DNA from: Streptomyces sp. SA15
GTDB taxonomy: Bacteria > Actinomycetota > Actinomycetes > Streptomycetales > Streptomycetaceae
Assembly (NCBI RefSeq): GCF_002291145.1
Contig: NZ_NTGE01000073.1
Span: 163,770 to 227,769, forward strand
Reading direction: 5' to 3'
DNA: 64,000 nt
The position numbers and the translations under genes are program-made. The notes beneath the pieces were generated by a model, which saw only the letters and a program-made list of their open reading frames with translations, searched no databases and was not told the origin of the DNA. This document shows positions 30,851 to 41,084 of this stretch, in pieces (positions within the stretch are counted from its first letter, which is position 1; each line of letters opens with the position of its first letter).

Positions 30851-30908
30851 ACCTTCGAGTGAACCATCGCCTACACCTGGACCCTCGGGGCAATAGGCGG
30901 GGTGAACA

Positions 30909-31017
30909 CCACAAGCGTGCCGGTGGGCCACGCAAGGGCGCCCCCTGTTGTGGTCGCCGGCGCGAGCCCACCCCCAGCCTCCGGGCTGGGGGTGGGTGCC
31001 CGTCTCGTGGGAGACGG
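30909..31017 (+). other. Possible structured RNA at the prophage border
   Basis: CCACAA (30909-30914) pairs with TTGTGG (30948-30953), enclosing GCGTG/CACGC (30915-30919 with 30929-30933) and AGGG/CCCT (30935-30938 with 30943-30946), a possible three-way junction. It is followed by a perfect 13-bp hairpin with a TCCG loop (30967-30996) and CCGTCTC/GAGACGG (31000-31017 region). A small open frame starts right after. High GC makes chance pairing easy, so this is only a candidate. Confidence 0.35.
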
Positions 31018-31025
31018 ACTGGGAG

Positions 31026-31187
31026 ATGATCATGCAGGTGGAACCCGACAGAACGCCCACGCAACCCGGCGGAACGCGAGACCTGCACCCCTCTGACCAG
31101 GCACAACGCCAACGCGCCGCAGGCCACAGAAACACCTCGGGCGACGCGGGGGATCGTCCGAGGCGGGCGAGCATCCGGCAGTGGTAG
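31026..31187 (+). CDS. Possible small protein after the structured leader
   Basis: 53 residues if started at ATG 31026 (ATG 31032 is equally possible), preceded by GGGAG. The sequence is hydrophilic and basic (MQVEPDRTPTQPGGTRDLHP, SDQAQRQRAAGHRNTSGDA, RPRRASIRQW). There is no known motif and the third-base pattern is only moderately convincing. If real it would be the first gene controlled by the LexA box and the hairpins upstream. It could also be a chance frame in the border region. Confidence 0.3.
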   Translation: MIMQVEPDRTPTQPGGTRDLHPSDQAQRQRAAGHRNTSGDAGDRPRRASIRQW

Positions 31188-31205
31188 TCCGGGGCTACTT
31201 TTCCT

Positions 31206-31290
31206 TCGGCTCGGCGTCTTCTTCGCGCGGCGCCTTCTTCGGCCCGGCTTTTTCTTCGGCCCGGCTCTTTCTTAGGCCGGACGCTTTCTT
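31206..31290. repeat. Five imperfect 17-bp tandem repeats
   Basis: Units such as CGGCCCGGCTTTTTCTT (31240-31256), CGGCCCGGCTCTTTCTT (31257-31273) and AGGCCGGACGCTTTCTT (31274-31290), with two more diverged copies from 31206 to 31239. The + strand is pyrimidine-rich. The tract lies just downstream of the HAD gene stop. Confidence 0.7.
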
Positions 31291-31301
31291 CCGTGCCGAG
31301 A

Positions 31302-31994
31302 TCAGCGCACCAGGTCCAGCACCGGCCGCAGCCCGTCCGGCCGCTGTGTCACCGGCAGGTGGTCCACGAAGTGCACCGCGCATCCCAGGGCCGCCGCGCC
31401 GCCGTCCGCCCGCCGGTCGTCGCCGACCATGACCACGTCCCGCGGATCGGCGCCGAGGGCGGCGCAGGCGGTCTCGAACAGCCGAGGGTCGGGCTTCTGG
31501 ATGCCGTGTTCGTACGACAGGACGTAGGTGTCGATGTACGGGTCGAGGCCGTGCTCGCGGAAGACCGGCCGCAGATCCCAGCCGATGTTGCTGACCACAC
31601 CGATCCCGATACCGCGCTCGCGCAGTGTGCGCAGCACCTCGGGGGCGTCGGGATACGGGGCCCATGCGGCCGGCGTCATGTGCCGGTCGTACAGGGCGTC
31701 GTACAACTCCGGCTCGGGAAGCGGTACTTGGCGGGAGGCGCCGGTGTACGCGGCCCGGTGCAGCTCGGCGCTCTTGTCGCGGATGTCCCAGAGGGCGGCG
31801 AGCTCGTCGGGGATCCGCTGGTCGGCAACGGCCCCGCCCGGCAGGGCGCCCACTCGCTCCAGGCCCTGCGCGGCCCGCAGCAACTCGGGCTCGGGGAGGG
31901 AGAGTCCGGCCTCGGCCAGGACGGCCCGCAGCCATGACTCGGCGGACTCGATGCGGAAGAGGGTTCCCGAGAAGTCGAACAGCACGGCAGCCAT
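31302..31994 (-). CDS. HAD-family hydrolase / phosphatase
   Basis: A 230-residue leftward protein. It begins with motif I AAVLFDFSGTLF (the nucleophile Asp, although the usual DxDGT is DFSGT here), has motif II VVSNIG, motif III Lys in GIQKPDP, and motif IV VVMVGDDRRADG. The helical cap lies between residues 15 and 95. Such enzymes remove phosphate from small metabolites; the substrate is not predictable. It appears to be the first chromosomal gene right of the prophage. Downstream, its transcript would pass through a 17-bp tandem-repeat tract. Confidence 0.88.
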   Translation of the reverse strand: MAAVLFDFSGTLFRIESAESWLRAVLAEAGLSLPEPELLRAAQGLERVGALPGGAVADQRIPDELAALWDIRDKSAELHRAAYTGASRQVPLPEPELYDALYDRHMTPAAWAPYPDAPEVLRTLRERGIGIGVVSNIGWDLRPVFREHGLDPYIDTYVLSYEHGIQKPDPRLFETACAALGADPRDVVMVGDDRRADGGAAALGCAVHFVDHLPVTQRPDGLRPVLDLVR

Positions 31995-32278
31995 GGGGTG
32001 ATCTTACGGGGCCACGTTCCTCGCCACCGGAAGATCTGCGCCGCGGATGCCCGCCCGGTCCGGGGCGCGGGCGACCGCGTGCCAGGAGTCGAGGTCCGGG
32101 CAGCAGCCGGTCGGCTGGTTGGTGGCCTCACGGACCGACCCAGCACCCGGCGACGTACTGGAATCCCGTCTCGCCCGCGGCCAGGACGTCACCCCCGCCC
32201 GCACACGCCACATACTCGCGCCCGGCCGCACGGCCGATCTCAGGTCGGGCGGGCCCGCATAGCGGTAGCTCCGCGTGC

Positions 32279-32950
32279 TCACGCCCGCCACCGCTCGTGG
32301 ACCGTCACCGCCAGCGCCACCACCATCGCGCCCAGCAGCCAGCCGCCCACCACGTCCGAGGTCCAGTGGACGCCCAGCCACACGCGGGTCAGGCCGACGC
32401 CGACGACCGAGATCACGGCCACGGTCACGGCCGTACGCCACAGGACGCGGTCGACGCCGTGGCGGTGCAGCAGCCATAGGAGGAGGCCGCAGACGACCGT
32501 GGCCGTCATGGCGTGGCCCGACGGGAAGGCGGCGTAGTGGGCGGAGTCGACGGGGTCGGGCCAGACCGGCCGCGGCCGGTCGACCGCGGCCTTGAGGGAC
32601 TGTTGCACCAGTGTGCCCAGCGCACAGGTGATCGCCAGCCACCCGGCCGTCCACCAGGCCGAGCGCCGCCACACCAGCCACACCACGACGACCGCGCACA
32701 GGATCCGCATCGTCCACGGATCCCAAACCCAGTCGGTCAGGATGCGGAAGGCCTGGGTGACGCCCCCCTCGTCCACCGCCCAGCGGTGGGTGGTGCCGGA
32801 GATGTCGCCGTCCACGGTGAACAGGGGGCGCCACTCAGCGGTGACCAGCGCGAGCAGCAACACCGAACACAGAGCGAGGACGCCCGCGGCACGGGCGGCG
32901 GTGCGGTGGACCGGCGGACGGGGCGGGGAGTCGACGGACTGGGTGTGCAT
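32279..32950 (-). CDS. PAP2-family membrane phosphatase
   Basis: A 223-residue leftward membrane protein with about five to six helices. The acid-phosphatase signature is complete: KAAVDRPRP (motif 1, K-x6-RP), FPSGHAMTAT (motif 2, PSGH) and GLTRVWLGVHWTSDVVGG (motif 3, R-x5-H-x3-D). It probably dephosphorylates lipid phosphates or undecaprenyl diphosphate at the outer face of the membrane. The 280 bp between it and the HAD gene contain no gene that I can support. No operon partner is evident. Confidence 0.93.
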   Translation of the reverse strand: MHTQSVDSPPRPPVHRTAARAAGVLALCSVLLLALVTAEWRPLFTVDGDISGTTHRWAVDEGGVTQAFRILTDWVWDPWTMRILCAVVVVWLVWRRSAWWTAGWLAITCALGTLVQQSLKAAVDRPRPVWPDPVDSAHYAAFPSGHAMTATVVCGLLLWLLHRHGVDRVLWRTAVTVAVISVVGVGLTRVWLGVHWTSDVVGGWLLGAMVVALAVTVHERWRA

Positions 32951-33041
32951 GGTGCGATCCTCGCCGACCGGTGGGGCAGGAGGCCAGTCCGGGGCGATCT
33001 TGGGGCGACCGGTACGCCGCCCGAGGAATCCGCCCCGCCCG

Positions 33042-33407
33042 TCACCCCAGCGCCCGCAGCCCCGTTCCGAACGCCACCAGGACCGGCACCACCGGCACCA
33101 GCGCGGCCGCCGCCGTGAGCCGCAGCAGGCGGGCCGCCGCTAGCCGCTCCGGGGGCGCGAGCAGCCGGTGCACCCGCTGCGGAACCTGGGCCTGCGGGGT
33201 CGGACAGGGCCGACCACGCCCCGGTCCTCGTTGAGTTCGACCAGGGCGAGCGCGGTCGTCAGCCGGCCGAAGCGGCGGGAGGCCATGTCGTCGGCGGTGA
33301 GCTCGACGAGCCGGTGCATCTCGTCGCGGAACGCGGCGAACACCGGCACCTGGGGGAAACCGCCGGCCAGCGCGGCCGAACAGAGCAGCAGCCAGTCGTG
33401 CCGGGCC
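33042..33407 (-). pseudogene. Remnant of an M56 (BlaR1/HtpX-like) membrane peptidase
   Basis: Leftward fragments of the C-terminal half of a Streptomyces M56 peptidase. ARHDWLLLCSAALAGGFPQV, then VFAAFRDEMHRLVELTADDM and ASRRFGRLTTALALVELNEDRG in one frame, are followed by RVHRLLAPPERLAAARLLRL and the C-terminal membrane helix in another frame. A TAG stop stands directly upstream of ARHDW, and the zinc site HExxH and the first membrane helices are gone. So the gene is 5'-truncated and frameshifted. The cut coincides with three 19-bp tandem repeats. The DUF5134 gene lies upstream in the same orientation. Confidence 0.75.
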
Positions 33408-33410
33408 TAG

Positions 33411-33467
33411 CAACGGTTGCGTACGGCGGCAATGGTTTCGTACGGCAGCAAGGGTGTCGTACGGCGC
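33411..33467. repeat. Three 19-bp tandem repeats at the broken end of the M56 gene
   Basis: CAACGGTTGCGTACGGCGG (33411-33429), CAATGGTTTCGTACGGCAG (33430-33448) and CAAGGGTGTCGTACGGCGC (33449-33467). They share CAAxGGTxxCGTACGGC and lie between the M56 remnant and the DUF5134 gene. Confidence 0.85.
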
Positions 33468-33481
33468 ACCACGCCCCGGCG

Positions 33482-34021
33482 TCAGAGCGTCAGCAGCATG
33501 GCCACCATCGCGATCCCCATCGACAGCCGGCATGCCCGCGCCAGCTCCGGCCGGTCGCCCCAACCCTCGGCCCCGCCACCGGCGGCCACGGGCACCAGCC
33601 GTACGCCCGACAGCAGCACGTATCCCGCGAAGTAGAGGAGCAACGCCCCCGTCAGCAGCGGGACTCCGGCACCACCGTGCCCGGTGTGGCCGCCGGGGGA
33701 GGCGGCCATGACCACCGCCATGTAGACCATCGCCGAGACACCCACGAGGTGGTGCAGGTGGTGGGCGCTCGTCCGGGCCGCCCACAGGGCGTGGAGTGCG
33801 GCCACGCCGAAGACCACCGCGTAGAGCGGCCAGGCCCACGAGGGCGGGGTGAACACCGCCGCCGGCACGGCCATCGCGGCCATCCCGAAGCCCATGAGCG
33901 CTTCGCCGCCCGCCGCACGGCGCTGTTCCTCCACGGTGCTGCGCATCCGTAGCAGGCAGTAGACCCCGGTCGCCGTACACAACACCACCAGCAGCCAGCC
34001 GGGCGAAGCCGGTCCGTGCAC
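33482..34021 (-). CDS. DUF5134 family membrane protein
   Basis: A 179-residue leftward protein; GTG (complement of 34019-34021) is chosen because GAGGTGGG precedes it and the family starts with HGPASPGWLLV. It has five hydrophobic segments, including LLVVLCTATGVYCLL, GFGMAAMAVPAAVF, PLYAVVFGVAALHAL, VSAMVYMAVVMAAS and LLTGALLLYFAGYVLL. A His cluster (AARTSAHHLHHLVG) in a helix recalls metal- or copper-binding membrane proteins. In Streptomyces this family is often next to BlaI/M56 genes, as here. Function unknown. Confidence 0.85.
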   Translation of the reverse strand: MHGPASPGWLLVVLCTATGVYCLLRMRSTVEEQRRAAGGEALMGFGMAAMAVPAAVFTPPSWAWPLYAVVFGVAALHALWAARTSAHHLHHLVGVSAMVYMAVVMAASPGGHTGHGGAGVPLLTGALLLYFAGYVLLSGVRLVPVAAGGGAEGWGDRPELARACRLSMGIAMVAMLLTL

Positions 34022-34200
34022 GCCCACCTCCCCGCTCGACGGTCGGTCAAGGGATGCGATGCCCGGGCCGTGCGGCGCGCACGCGAGCGCAAGGGTGTAC
34101 ACGGGGAGCACTCGACGGAGCACAGCAAGTCACCGATGGCCGATCCGCGCCTGAACTGCTCCGTGGCCGGGTAGCGGAAGTTTCGGAGGTCGGCGGGCCG

Positions 34201-34230
34201 TTGACGTGGCCGACGCCTCCTTCTTACGTT
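34201..34230 (+). promoter_or_regulatory. Predicted promoter of the glycoside-hydrolase-like gene
   Basis: TTGACG (34201-34206), an 18-bp spacer, TACGTT (34225-34230). It would place the transcript start about 45 bases before the start codon at 34282. Confidence 0.4.
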
Positions 34231-36832
34231 CGACCAGGCCGGTTCGGATCATCGACTGGCGTACGACATGCCGGACGAAGGATGGATGCCGTGGCAGCCG
34301 AGACCCCCGCCGCCCCCGATTCCGAGAAGCTGGTCGTCGATCTCGGCACCGAGACCGGCCCCTTCCACGGCGGCGCGAGCGGAACGCTCTACGGCCTGTA
34401 CGGCGACGGCGTCCCCAGCCGCGCCCTGGTCGAGGGCATGTACGTCCGCACGGTCACGACCAAGGCACAGGACGGCATCCAGCACCCCGGCGCCGACGCC
34501 CTGGAGATCCTGCCGTCCTTCGTCGCGGCGGGCGGCAAGGACGTGTACGTCTACCTGACCGACTTCTACCGCGGCTTCCCCTACGAATGGCCCGGCGCCA
34601 CCGGCGAGGAACGCCTCGCAGGCTTCCTGGAGATCATCCGCCGTCAGGTCGAACAGGTGCTGACCCTGGGCGCGTACAAGTCCCACGTCGTGTACGTCCC
34701 CTTCAACGAGCCCGAGGGCAACATGTTCGGCGAGGGGGAGTGGAGCTACGACGGAGTCTCCTGGCGCACCGACCCGCGGCACTACTTCGCGGCCTGGAAG
34801 GACGCCTACCGCCTGATCAAGGGACTCGACCCCGGCGCGCGCATCGCCGGACCCAACACGAGCATCCTGTATCCGGAGGTCAGGGGCTTCCTGGAGTTCG
34901 CCGAGGCGCACGACGTCCTGCCCGACGTGATCACCTGGCATGAGCTGTCCTCACCGGCCGAGGTGCGCACGAACGTCGCCAAGTACCGCGATATGGAGCG
35001 GGAGTTGGGCATCGGCCCGCTGCCGATCAACCTCAACGAGTACGCGCACAACTACCACGTGTCCGTCCCCGGCCAGATGGTGCAGTGGATCTCCGCGATC
35101 GAGGAGTCCAAGGTCGACGCCGACATCGCGTACTGGAACATCGCCGGCAACCTCAACGATTCGGCGGTCGAGGCGGGCAAGGGCAACGGACAGTGGTGGC
35201 TGTTCAACGCGTACGGGCAGTTGACCGGGAACACGGTCAGGGTCGTCGCGCCGCACCCCAACGTGCAGTACACGCTGCAGGGGCTGGCCACCCTGGACCG
35301 GGACAAGCGGCAGGTCCGGGTCCTGTTCGGCGGCGCGGACGGGGCGGCGGACGTCGTCTTCGAGAGCGTCGACCCGGACGTCTTCGGAACGGCCGTGCAC
35401 ATACGGCTGCTGGAGATCCCGTGGACGGGACAAGTGGGCGCCTGCGCACAGCCGTTGCGCCTGCACGACGGTGAACTGCCGGTCGTGGACGGCCGGGTGA
35501 CGCTTCCGGTGAGCGGCCTGACCGCGATGTCCGCCTACCAGGTCATCGTGTCGCCCGGCGGCAACGGGGCCGCGTTGCCGCCGCCCTCGCTGGGCGGGCG
35601 GTGGACCTACGAGGCCGAGGACGCCACCTACACGGGCGGCGGCTACTCGAAGAACGGGCCCGAGGGATCCCCGTCCGCCGTGGACCGGTTCGCCACCTCC
35701 GGCGGCTACCACGTGGGCGGTCTGCGCACCGGTTCCGACGGCGTCCTCGCCTTCGACGTCGAGGTCCCGCAGGACGGGACGTACGACATCAGCGTGTTCG
35801 CCAACTCCTACAACCTGGCGGAGCTCGTGCGCGAGCAGGGCCCCACCAACGTCTTCCTGCGCGTCGACGGACAAGGTCCGCGCGAGCTGCGGCTGCCGCT
35901 CGGCTACAAGTGGGCGGTGTGGGGCCACACGGACACGCGGGTCGAACTCACCGCCGGCCGGCACCGGATCACCCTCGCCGCACAGGACCCGGACCTCGGC
36001 GTCACCAAGGGCGAGGCGGTGGTCGACAGGCTGGACCTCGCCCTGCGCACCGACGACGACACCGCGCTGTACGAGGCCGAATACGCGTCCCTCGGTGGCG
36101 GCGCGGCCGTCAGCCACGCGTACCTCGGAGCGTCGGGGCCCGGCGCCGCCGTACTGCCGAGAGGCGGCACGGTCACCTTCTGGGTGCACGCGGCCGACGA
36201 CGGCGAGGCCGGCGTGACCGTCGACGTGCTCGGACCCGGGGAAGGTCTGCTGACGGTCAACGGCGAGGAGGCCGGGCGCGTGGAGCGGGGGGCCGTCCCG
36301 CTGTTCCTGAACGGAGGGATCAACAAGCTCACGGTCACCGGCACTTCGGAGTGCCTGGTGGTGGACCGGCTGCGCGTCGGCCCGTCCCGCGGGCTGCTGC
36401 CCACCACCGCGTACCCGGCCGAGGAAGGCGCCCTGACCGGCACCGCGAAGGTGACCGGATACGCGTACGCCACCGGCGGCAAGGCGGTGGACGGTATCGG
36501 CGGCGGGACCGACAACGCGCTCACGCTGACCGTGACGGCGGAGCGCGCCGGACGACACGCGCTGACGATCCGCTACGCGAGCAGCGAGCAGGCGCCCGCC
36601 ACCCACTACAACCCGGACCCGGTCTGCCGCCACGCGGACGTCTCCGTCAACGCGGCCGACCCTCACCGCGTACTCTTCCCCACCACTTTCCACTTCAACA
36701 ACTTCGGGAACCTCTCGATCCCTGTCACGCTGCGACAGGGCGCCAACACGGTCACCTTCACCGCCGACCTCCTCCCCGGCTTCGACGGCGACACCCGAGA
36801 CGAGTACGGCGGGCGTTCGGCTCACGCCCCGG

Positions 36833-37627
<795 letters not shown>

Positions 37628-37790
37628 GTGTGATCTCCGGGGTGCGACGGGATGAGAACACCGGCCGCCCTCGCCGCCATGTCTGCGGGAGGGTGGTCGT
37701 TCCGTCCGCGGCGGCCGCTGCGCCGCCGCCCTGAAGGTCAACGCACGCGCCGCACGCTACCCGGCTCGGACGGCAGCGCACAGCCCGCTC

Positions 37791-38555
37791 TCACTTCTCG
37801 TCTGCCGCCCGGTACATACCGAACATCGCCGCCTGCGGATCCCGCAGCACGGCGATCCGCGGTCCGTCCGGCACGGAGGTGGGCTCCATGAGGATGCTGC
37901 CGCCCGCCTCCGCCGCCCTGGCCGAGGTCGCGTCCACGTCCTCGACCGCGAAGTACGGCAGCCAGTGCGCCGGCACCTCGTGGGGGAACTTGTCGTCCAT
38001 CGTCACCATGCCGCCGAAGTCCGCGCCGTCGATGCCCCACTGGGTGTAGTTCTCCGAGGCGTTGACGCTCCAGCCGAACACCGTCGTGTAGAAGTCGACG
38101 GCCCGCTCGGGGGCGCGGGTCAGCAACTCCACCCAGCCCAGCGAGCCGGGCGCGTTGAGCAGCCCGGCGCCCGGGAAGGTCCGTGCCTGCCACAGGTGGA
38201 AGGCGGCGCCGGTCGGATCGCGGACCACGGCGAAGCGGCCCAGGTCGAAGACGTCCATCGGGCCCACCAGGACGCTCCCGCCGGCCTCAGCCACCCGCGC
38301 GGTGGCGGCGTCCACGTCCGGCACGGCGAACGACACGCTCCATGCGACGGGCTGCCCCTCCTGGTACAGCGGGCTCAGCGCGGCGACCGGCGCGTCCCCG
38401 AGGTGCGCGAACGTGTAGCCGCCCGCCTCCTGCCGGGGATCCGTCTCGGCACGCCAGCCGAACAACTCCTCGTAGAACCGTTTGGCACCCGCCAGGTCAC
38501 TGGTCCCGAGCTCGGCCCAGCAGGGCCCGCCGGTCACCGGCTTGTCGAGCTTCAT
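37791..38555 (-). CDS. Two-domain VOC (glyoxalase-fold) protein
   Basis: 254 residues from ATG (complement of 38553-38555). Two tandem VOC modules are seen. The first has WAELGTSDLAGAKRFYEELFGW, DAATARVAEAGGSVLVGP and RFAVVRDPTGAAFHLWQ; the second has WVELLTRAPERAVDFYTTVFGW, DVDATSARAAEAGGSIL and RIAVLRDPQAAMFGMYR. This arrangement is common in Streptomyces proteins annotated as hydroxylases or glyoxalases and is usually catalytically undefined. Each module would give one half of a metal-binding cavity. No operon partner nearby. Confidence 0.9.
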   Translation of the reverse strand: MKLDKPVTGGPCWAELGTSDLAGAKRFYEELFGWRAETDPRQEAGGYTFAHLGDAPVAALSPLYQEGQPVAWSVSFAVPDVDAATARVAEAGGSVLVGPMDVFDLGRFAVVRDPTGAAFHLWQARTFPGAGLLNAPGSLGWVELLTRAPERAVDFYTTVFGWSVNASENYTQWGIDGADFGGMVTMDDKFPHEVPAHWLPYFAVEDVDATSARAAEAGGSILMEPTSVPDGPRIAVLRDPQAAMFGMYRAADEK

Positions 38556-38733
38556 GGCGTTCCTTCCGCAGGGAAATCCGCAGGGAAACCCCCTCCAGCA
38601 CGCTAAGCCCCGCCCCGGCCACCGGCCATCCGGCGAAATCCTCTGGAGCCGGCGCCGTCGGCGTCGTACGCTCGGCCCCGTACCGCACCGCATGGCGGCC
38701 TCCAGCACTCATCCGATGACCCGGAGGTCCCGC

Positions 38734-39391
38734 ATGTCCGCGCTCGAGGTGCGCCCCTTCCGCCGCGACGACCGCGACCAGCTCACCGACCTGATCAACG
38801 CGCACGTGGCCGCCGTCGTCCCCGGCGTCTCCGTCTCCGTGAACACGGTTCTCAGTGACATGGAGCGACAGCCCGGAGAGTCCCTCACCGACCCGTGGGT
38901 GAGCGAGCGGGTCACCCTTGTCGCCGAGCAGCGCGGCTCCGTGATGGCGGCGGCCCACCTGCTGCGCTACCGCGCCGACGCCGACGTCGGCGAGTGCTAC
39001 CGGGACATCGGTGAGCCTGTGTCACCGTCGAGCGCACGCTGGGGGAGTGCGGCACCCGTTTCACGGCGTACGCCGACGGCCGCGCCCTGGGCTTCATCGA
39101 GGTCGACACGTCCCTCGCCCGCCCGGAACGCCACACTCGCGCGGCGGGCCTCGCCGACGTCGGCAACCTGCACATCGGCCCGGCGCAGTACGGCCAGGGC
39201 ATGGAACAGTGGCTCCTCGCCCAGGCCGCGGACTGGCCGCGACTGTGCGGCGTGGACCGGCTGCTTGCCTGCGAACCGGCCACCGACCGCACGATGATCG
39301 ACCACTGACCTCGGCGGGCTTCCGCGAACTGACCCGCGCCGACCGCCGCTGGGAGCACCGGCCCGGCCGACCTCAGATACCGGGCCGGTAG
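38734..39391 (+). pseudogene. Decayed GNAT-family acetyltransferase
   Basis: It begins well: ATG 38734 behind GGAGG, with SALEVRPFRRDDRDQLTDLI and VTLVAEQRGSVMAAAHLLRY, an intact GNAT N-terminus. After ECYRDIGE (about 39010) the frame is lost and a middle block is missing. VTVERTLGECGTRFTAYAD through ATDRTMIDH continues in a second frame to a stop near 39308, and LTSAGFRELTRADRRWEH in a third frame runs to 39391. At least two frame changes and one internal deletion make it inactive. It converges on the VOC gene at 39373. Confidence 0.8.
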
Positions 39392-39765
39392 CGCAGCGGA
39401 TGGTCCGCCGGCACCTCCACCAGCACGATCGGCGTGCCGTCCGGATCCGCGATCCACATCTCGACCAGCCCCCACGGCTCCTTCACCGGTGGCCGCACGA
39501 TCTCGACGCCCTTGCCCCGCAGCTCGTCGTGTGCCGCGGCCACGTCCTCGACCTGGAGCCACAACCGCACGGCCGGGGACGGGGGGGTGTCGGACCGCCC
39601 GGAGACCTCCAGGAAGCCGCCACCGAGGAAGTAGACGGTGCCGCGCTCCGCCCCCGTGCCGAACTCCCGGTAGACGGCGAGGCCCAGCTGCTCGCCGTAG
39701 AAGACGCGGGACCGTTCCGGATCGGTGGGCCGCAGCAGCGTTCGGCCACTTAGTACGTGCACCAT
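39373..39765 (-). CDS. Single-domain VOC (glyoxalase-fold) protein
   Basis: 130 residues from ATG (complement of 39763-39765). One glyoxalase/bleomycin-resistance type module: GRTLLRPTDPERSRVFYGEQLGLAV, TVYFLGGGFLEVSGR, RLWLQVEDVAAAHDELRGKGVEI and MWIADPDGTPIVLVEVP. The last Glu (LVEVP) is a usual metal ligand in this fold. It is likely a small dioxygenase-like or binding protein; no substrate can be given. It is divergent from the GNAT gene at 39838 and ends within the decayed acetyltransferase. Confidence 0.88.
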   Translation of the reverse strand: MVHVLSGRTLLRPTDPERSRVFYGEQLGLAVYREFGTGAERGTVYFLGGGFLEVSGRSDTPPSPAVRLWLQVEDVAAAHDELRGKGVEIVRPPVKEPWGLVEMWIADPDGTPIVLVEVPADHPLRYRPGI

Positions 39766-39837
39766 GCACCCGGAGCCTAATGGCAGGGTTACTCTCTTCG
39801 ATGCCCGAGCCGCGCCGAAGAACCGGAGATCCGAGCC

Positions 39838-40377
39838 ATGGACGCCACCGCCACCGGACTGACCTTCCGCGATGCCACCGACGCCGATGTGGACGCGCTC
39901 GTCGCGCTGATCGAGTCGGCGTACCGAGGGGACTCCAGCCGCACCGGGTGGACCACCGAGGCGGACATCCTCGAAGGCCAGCGGACCGACCCCGAGGGCG
40001 TGCTGGACGTCATCAAGTCGCCCGACAGCCGACTGCTCACGGTCGAGCGCGAGGGTCGGATCGTCGCCTGCTGCCAGCTCGAACACCGCGGCGAGCACGC
40101 CTACTTCGGGATGTTCGCGGTCAGCCCCCAGCAGCAGGGCGGGGGCCTCGGGAAGGTGATCATCGCGGAGGCGGAGCGGCAGGCCCAGGAGACCTGGGGT
40201 GCCACGGAGATGCACATGACCGTGATCTCCGTACGGAACGACCTCATCGCCTGGTACGAGCGCCGCGGCTACCGCCGTACGGGTCGGATGACCCCCTTCC
40301 CGTACGGCGACGAGCGCTTCGGCATTCCGCAGCGCGACGACCTGCGGTTCGAGCTGCTGGTCAAGGAGCTCGCGTGA
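39838..40377 (+). CDS. GNAT-family N-acetyltransferase
   Basis: 179 residues from ATG 39838. The GNAT core is complete: TFRDATDADVDALVALIESAYRG, the acceptor strand IVACCQLEHRGEHAYFGMFAVSP, the acetyl-CoA loop QQQGGGLGKVIIAEAE (Q-x-x-G-x-G/A), and RNDLIAWYERRGYRRTGRM at the end. The family transfers acetyl groups from acetyl-CoA to amines. Substrate unknown. It is intact, unlike the decayed acetyltransferase 0.5 kb to its left, which belongs to a different subtype. Confidence 0.92.
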   Translation: MDATATGLTFRDATDADVDALVALIESAYRGDSSRTGWTTEADILEGQRTDPEGVLDVIKSPDSRLLTVEREGRIVACCQLEHRGEHAYFGMFAVSPQQQGGGLGKVIIAEAERQAQETWGATEMHMTVISVRNDLIAWYERRGYRRTGRMTPFPYGDERFGIPQRDDLRFELLVKELA

Positions 40378-40400
40378 TCGTTACGGCGGTCAGCTGATCG

Positions 40401-41084
40401 TTACGCCGTGAAGCGGCCGGTGCGCTTGATCTCCGGGTAGTCGGTGGTCGCGCCGTCCAGCTCCAGGGCGCGTACTAGTCGCAGGTGGTCCTGCGTGTTC
40501 ACCACCCAGCCGATGGTCTTCAGGTCGGCCTTCCGTGCGTGCTCCACGACCTCAAGGGTGAGCCGGCGGATGTTCAGGCAGACGGTCGCGGCGCCGACCT
40601 CCACCGCCCGGTCCACGATGTCGGTGCCGTATCGGCTGCCGATGAGCGCGGTCCGTACACCCGGCACCAGCCGGGCGATCTCGGCGATCGCCTCGTCGTG
40701 GAACGAGGACACCTCGACCCGCGAGACCAGGTTCCGCTCGTGCATCACCTCGGCCAGCGCACGCGCCGCCGCCACGTCCTTGATCTCGGCCTGCAGCGGC
40801 GACCGCACGGCGTCCAGGACCTCTTCGAACACCGGAACGCGCTCCCCACGGCCCGCGTCCAGGGCACGCAGTTCGGCGAGGGTCAGCTCGGCGATCGGGC
40901 CGCTGCCGTCGGTCGTACGGTCCACGTGGGTGTCGTGCATGACGACCAGGGCGTCGTCCTTGCTCAGATGCAGATCGAGTTCGAGGACGTCGAGGCCGGC
41001 CTGTTCGGCCGCGACGAAGGAACGGAGGGTGTTCTCGGGTTCGACACCCATGATTCCGCGGTGACCGATGGTAAGGAAGTTCAA
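40401..41084 (-). CDS. Glycerophosphodiester phosphodiesterase (GDPD)
   Basis: 227 residues from ATG (complement of 41082-41084). The GDPD signature is clear: IGHRGIMGVEPENTLRSF (HRG-x5-PENT), LDVLELDLHLSKDDALVVMHD (ExD and MHD with the catalytic His), then ERVPVFEEVLDAV and LQAEIK (Glu), and WVVNTQDHLRLV near the end. It cleaves glycerophosphodiesters to glycerol-3-phosphate and an alcohol. There is no signal peptide, so it is cytoplasmic. It is divergent from the DUF6421 operon. Confidence 0.95.
   Translation of the reverse strand: MNFLTIGHRGIMGVEPENTLRSFVAAEQAGLDVLELDLHLSKDDALVVMHDTHVDRTTDGSGPIAELTLAELRALDAGRGERVPVFEEVLDAVRSPLQAEIKDVAAARALAEVMHERNLVSRVEVSSFHDEAIAEIARLVPGVRTALIGSRYGTDIVDRAVEVGAATVCLNIRRLTLEVVEHARKADLKTIGWVVNTQDHLRLVRALELDGATTDYPEIKRTGRFTA

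Noticed and set aside
32000..32278. Small frames between HAD and PAP2 genes
   Set aside because: Frames on both strands are low-complexity and lack ribosome binding sites; nothing supported in this gap.
33482..34123. Longer start for the DUF5134 gene (34123)
   Set aside because: The extra 34 residues have no homology-like pattern, and GAGGTGGG fits only the GTG at 34021, where the family N-terminus HGPASPGW begins.
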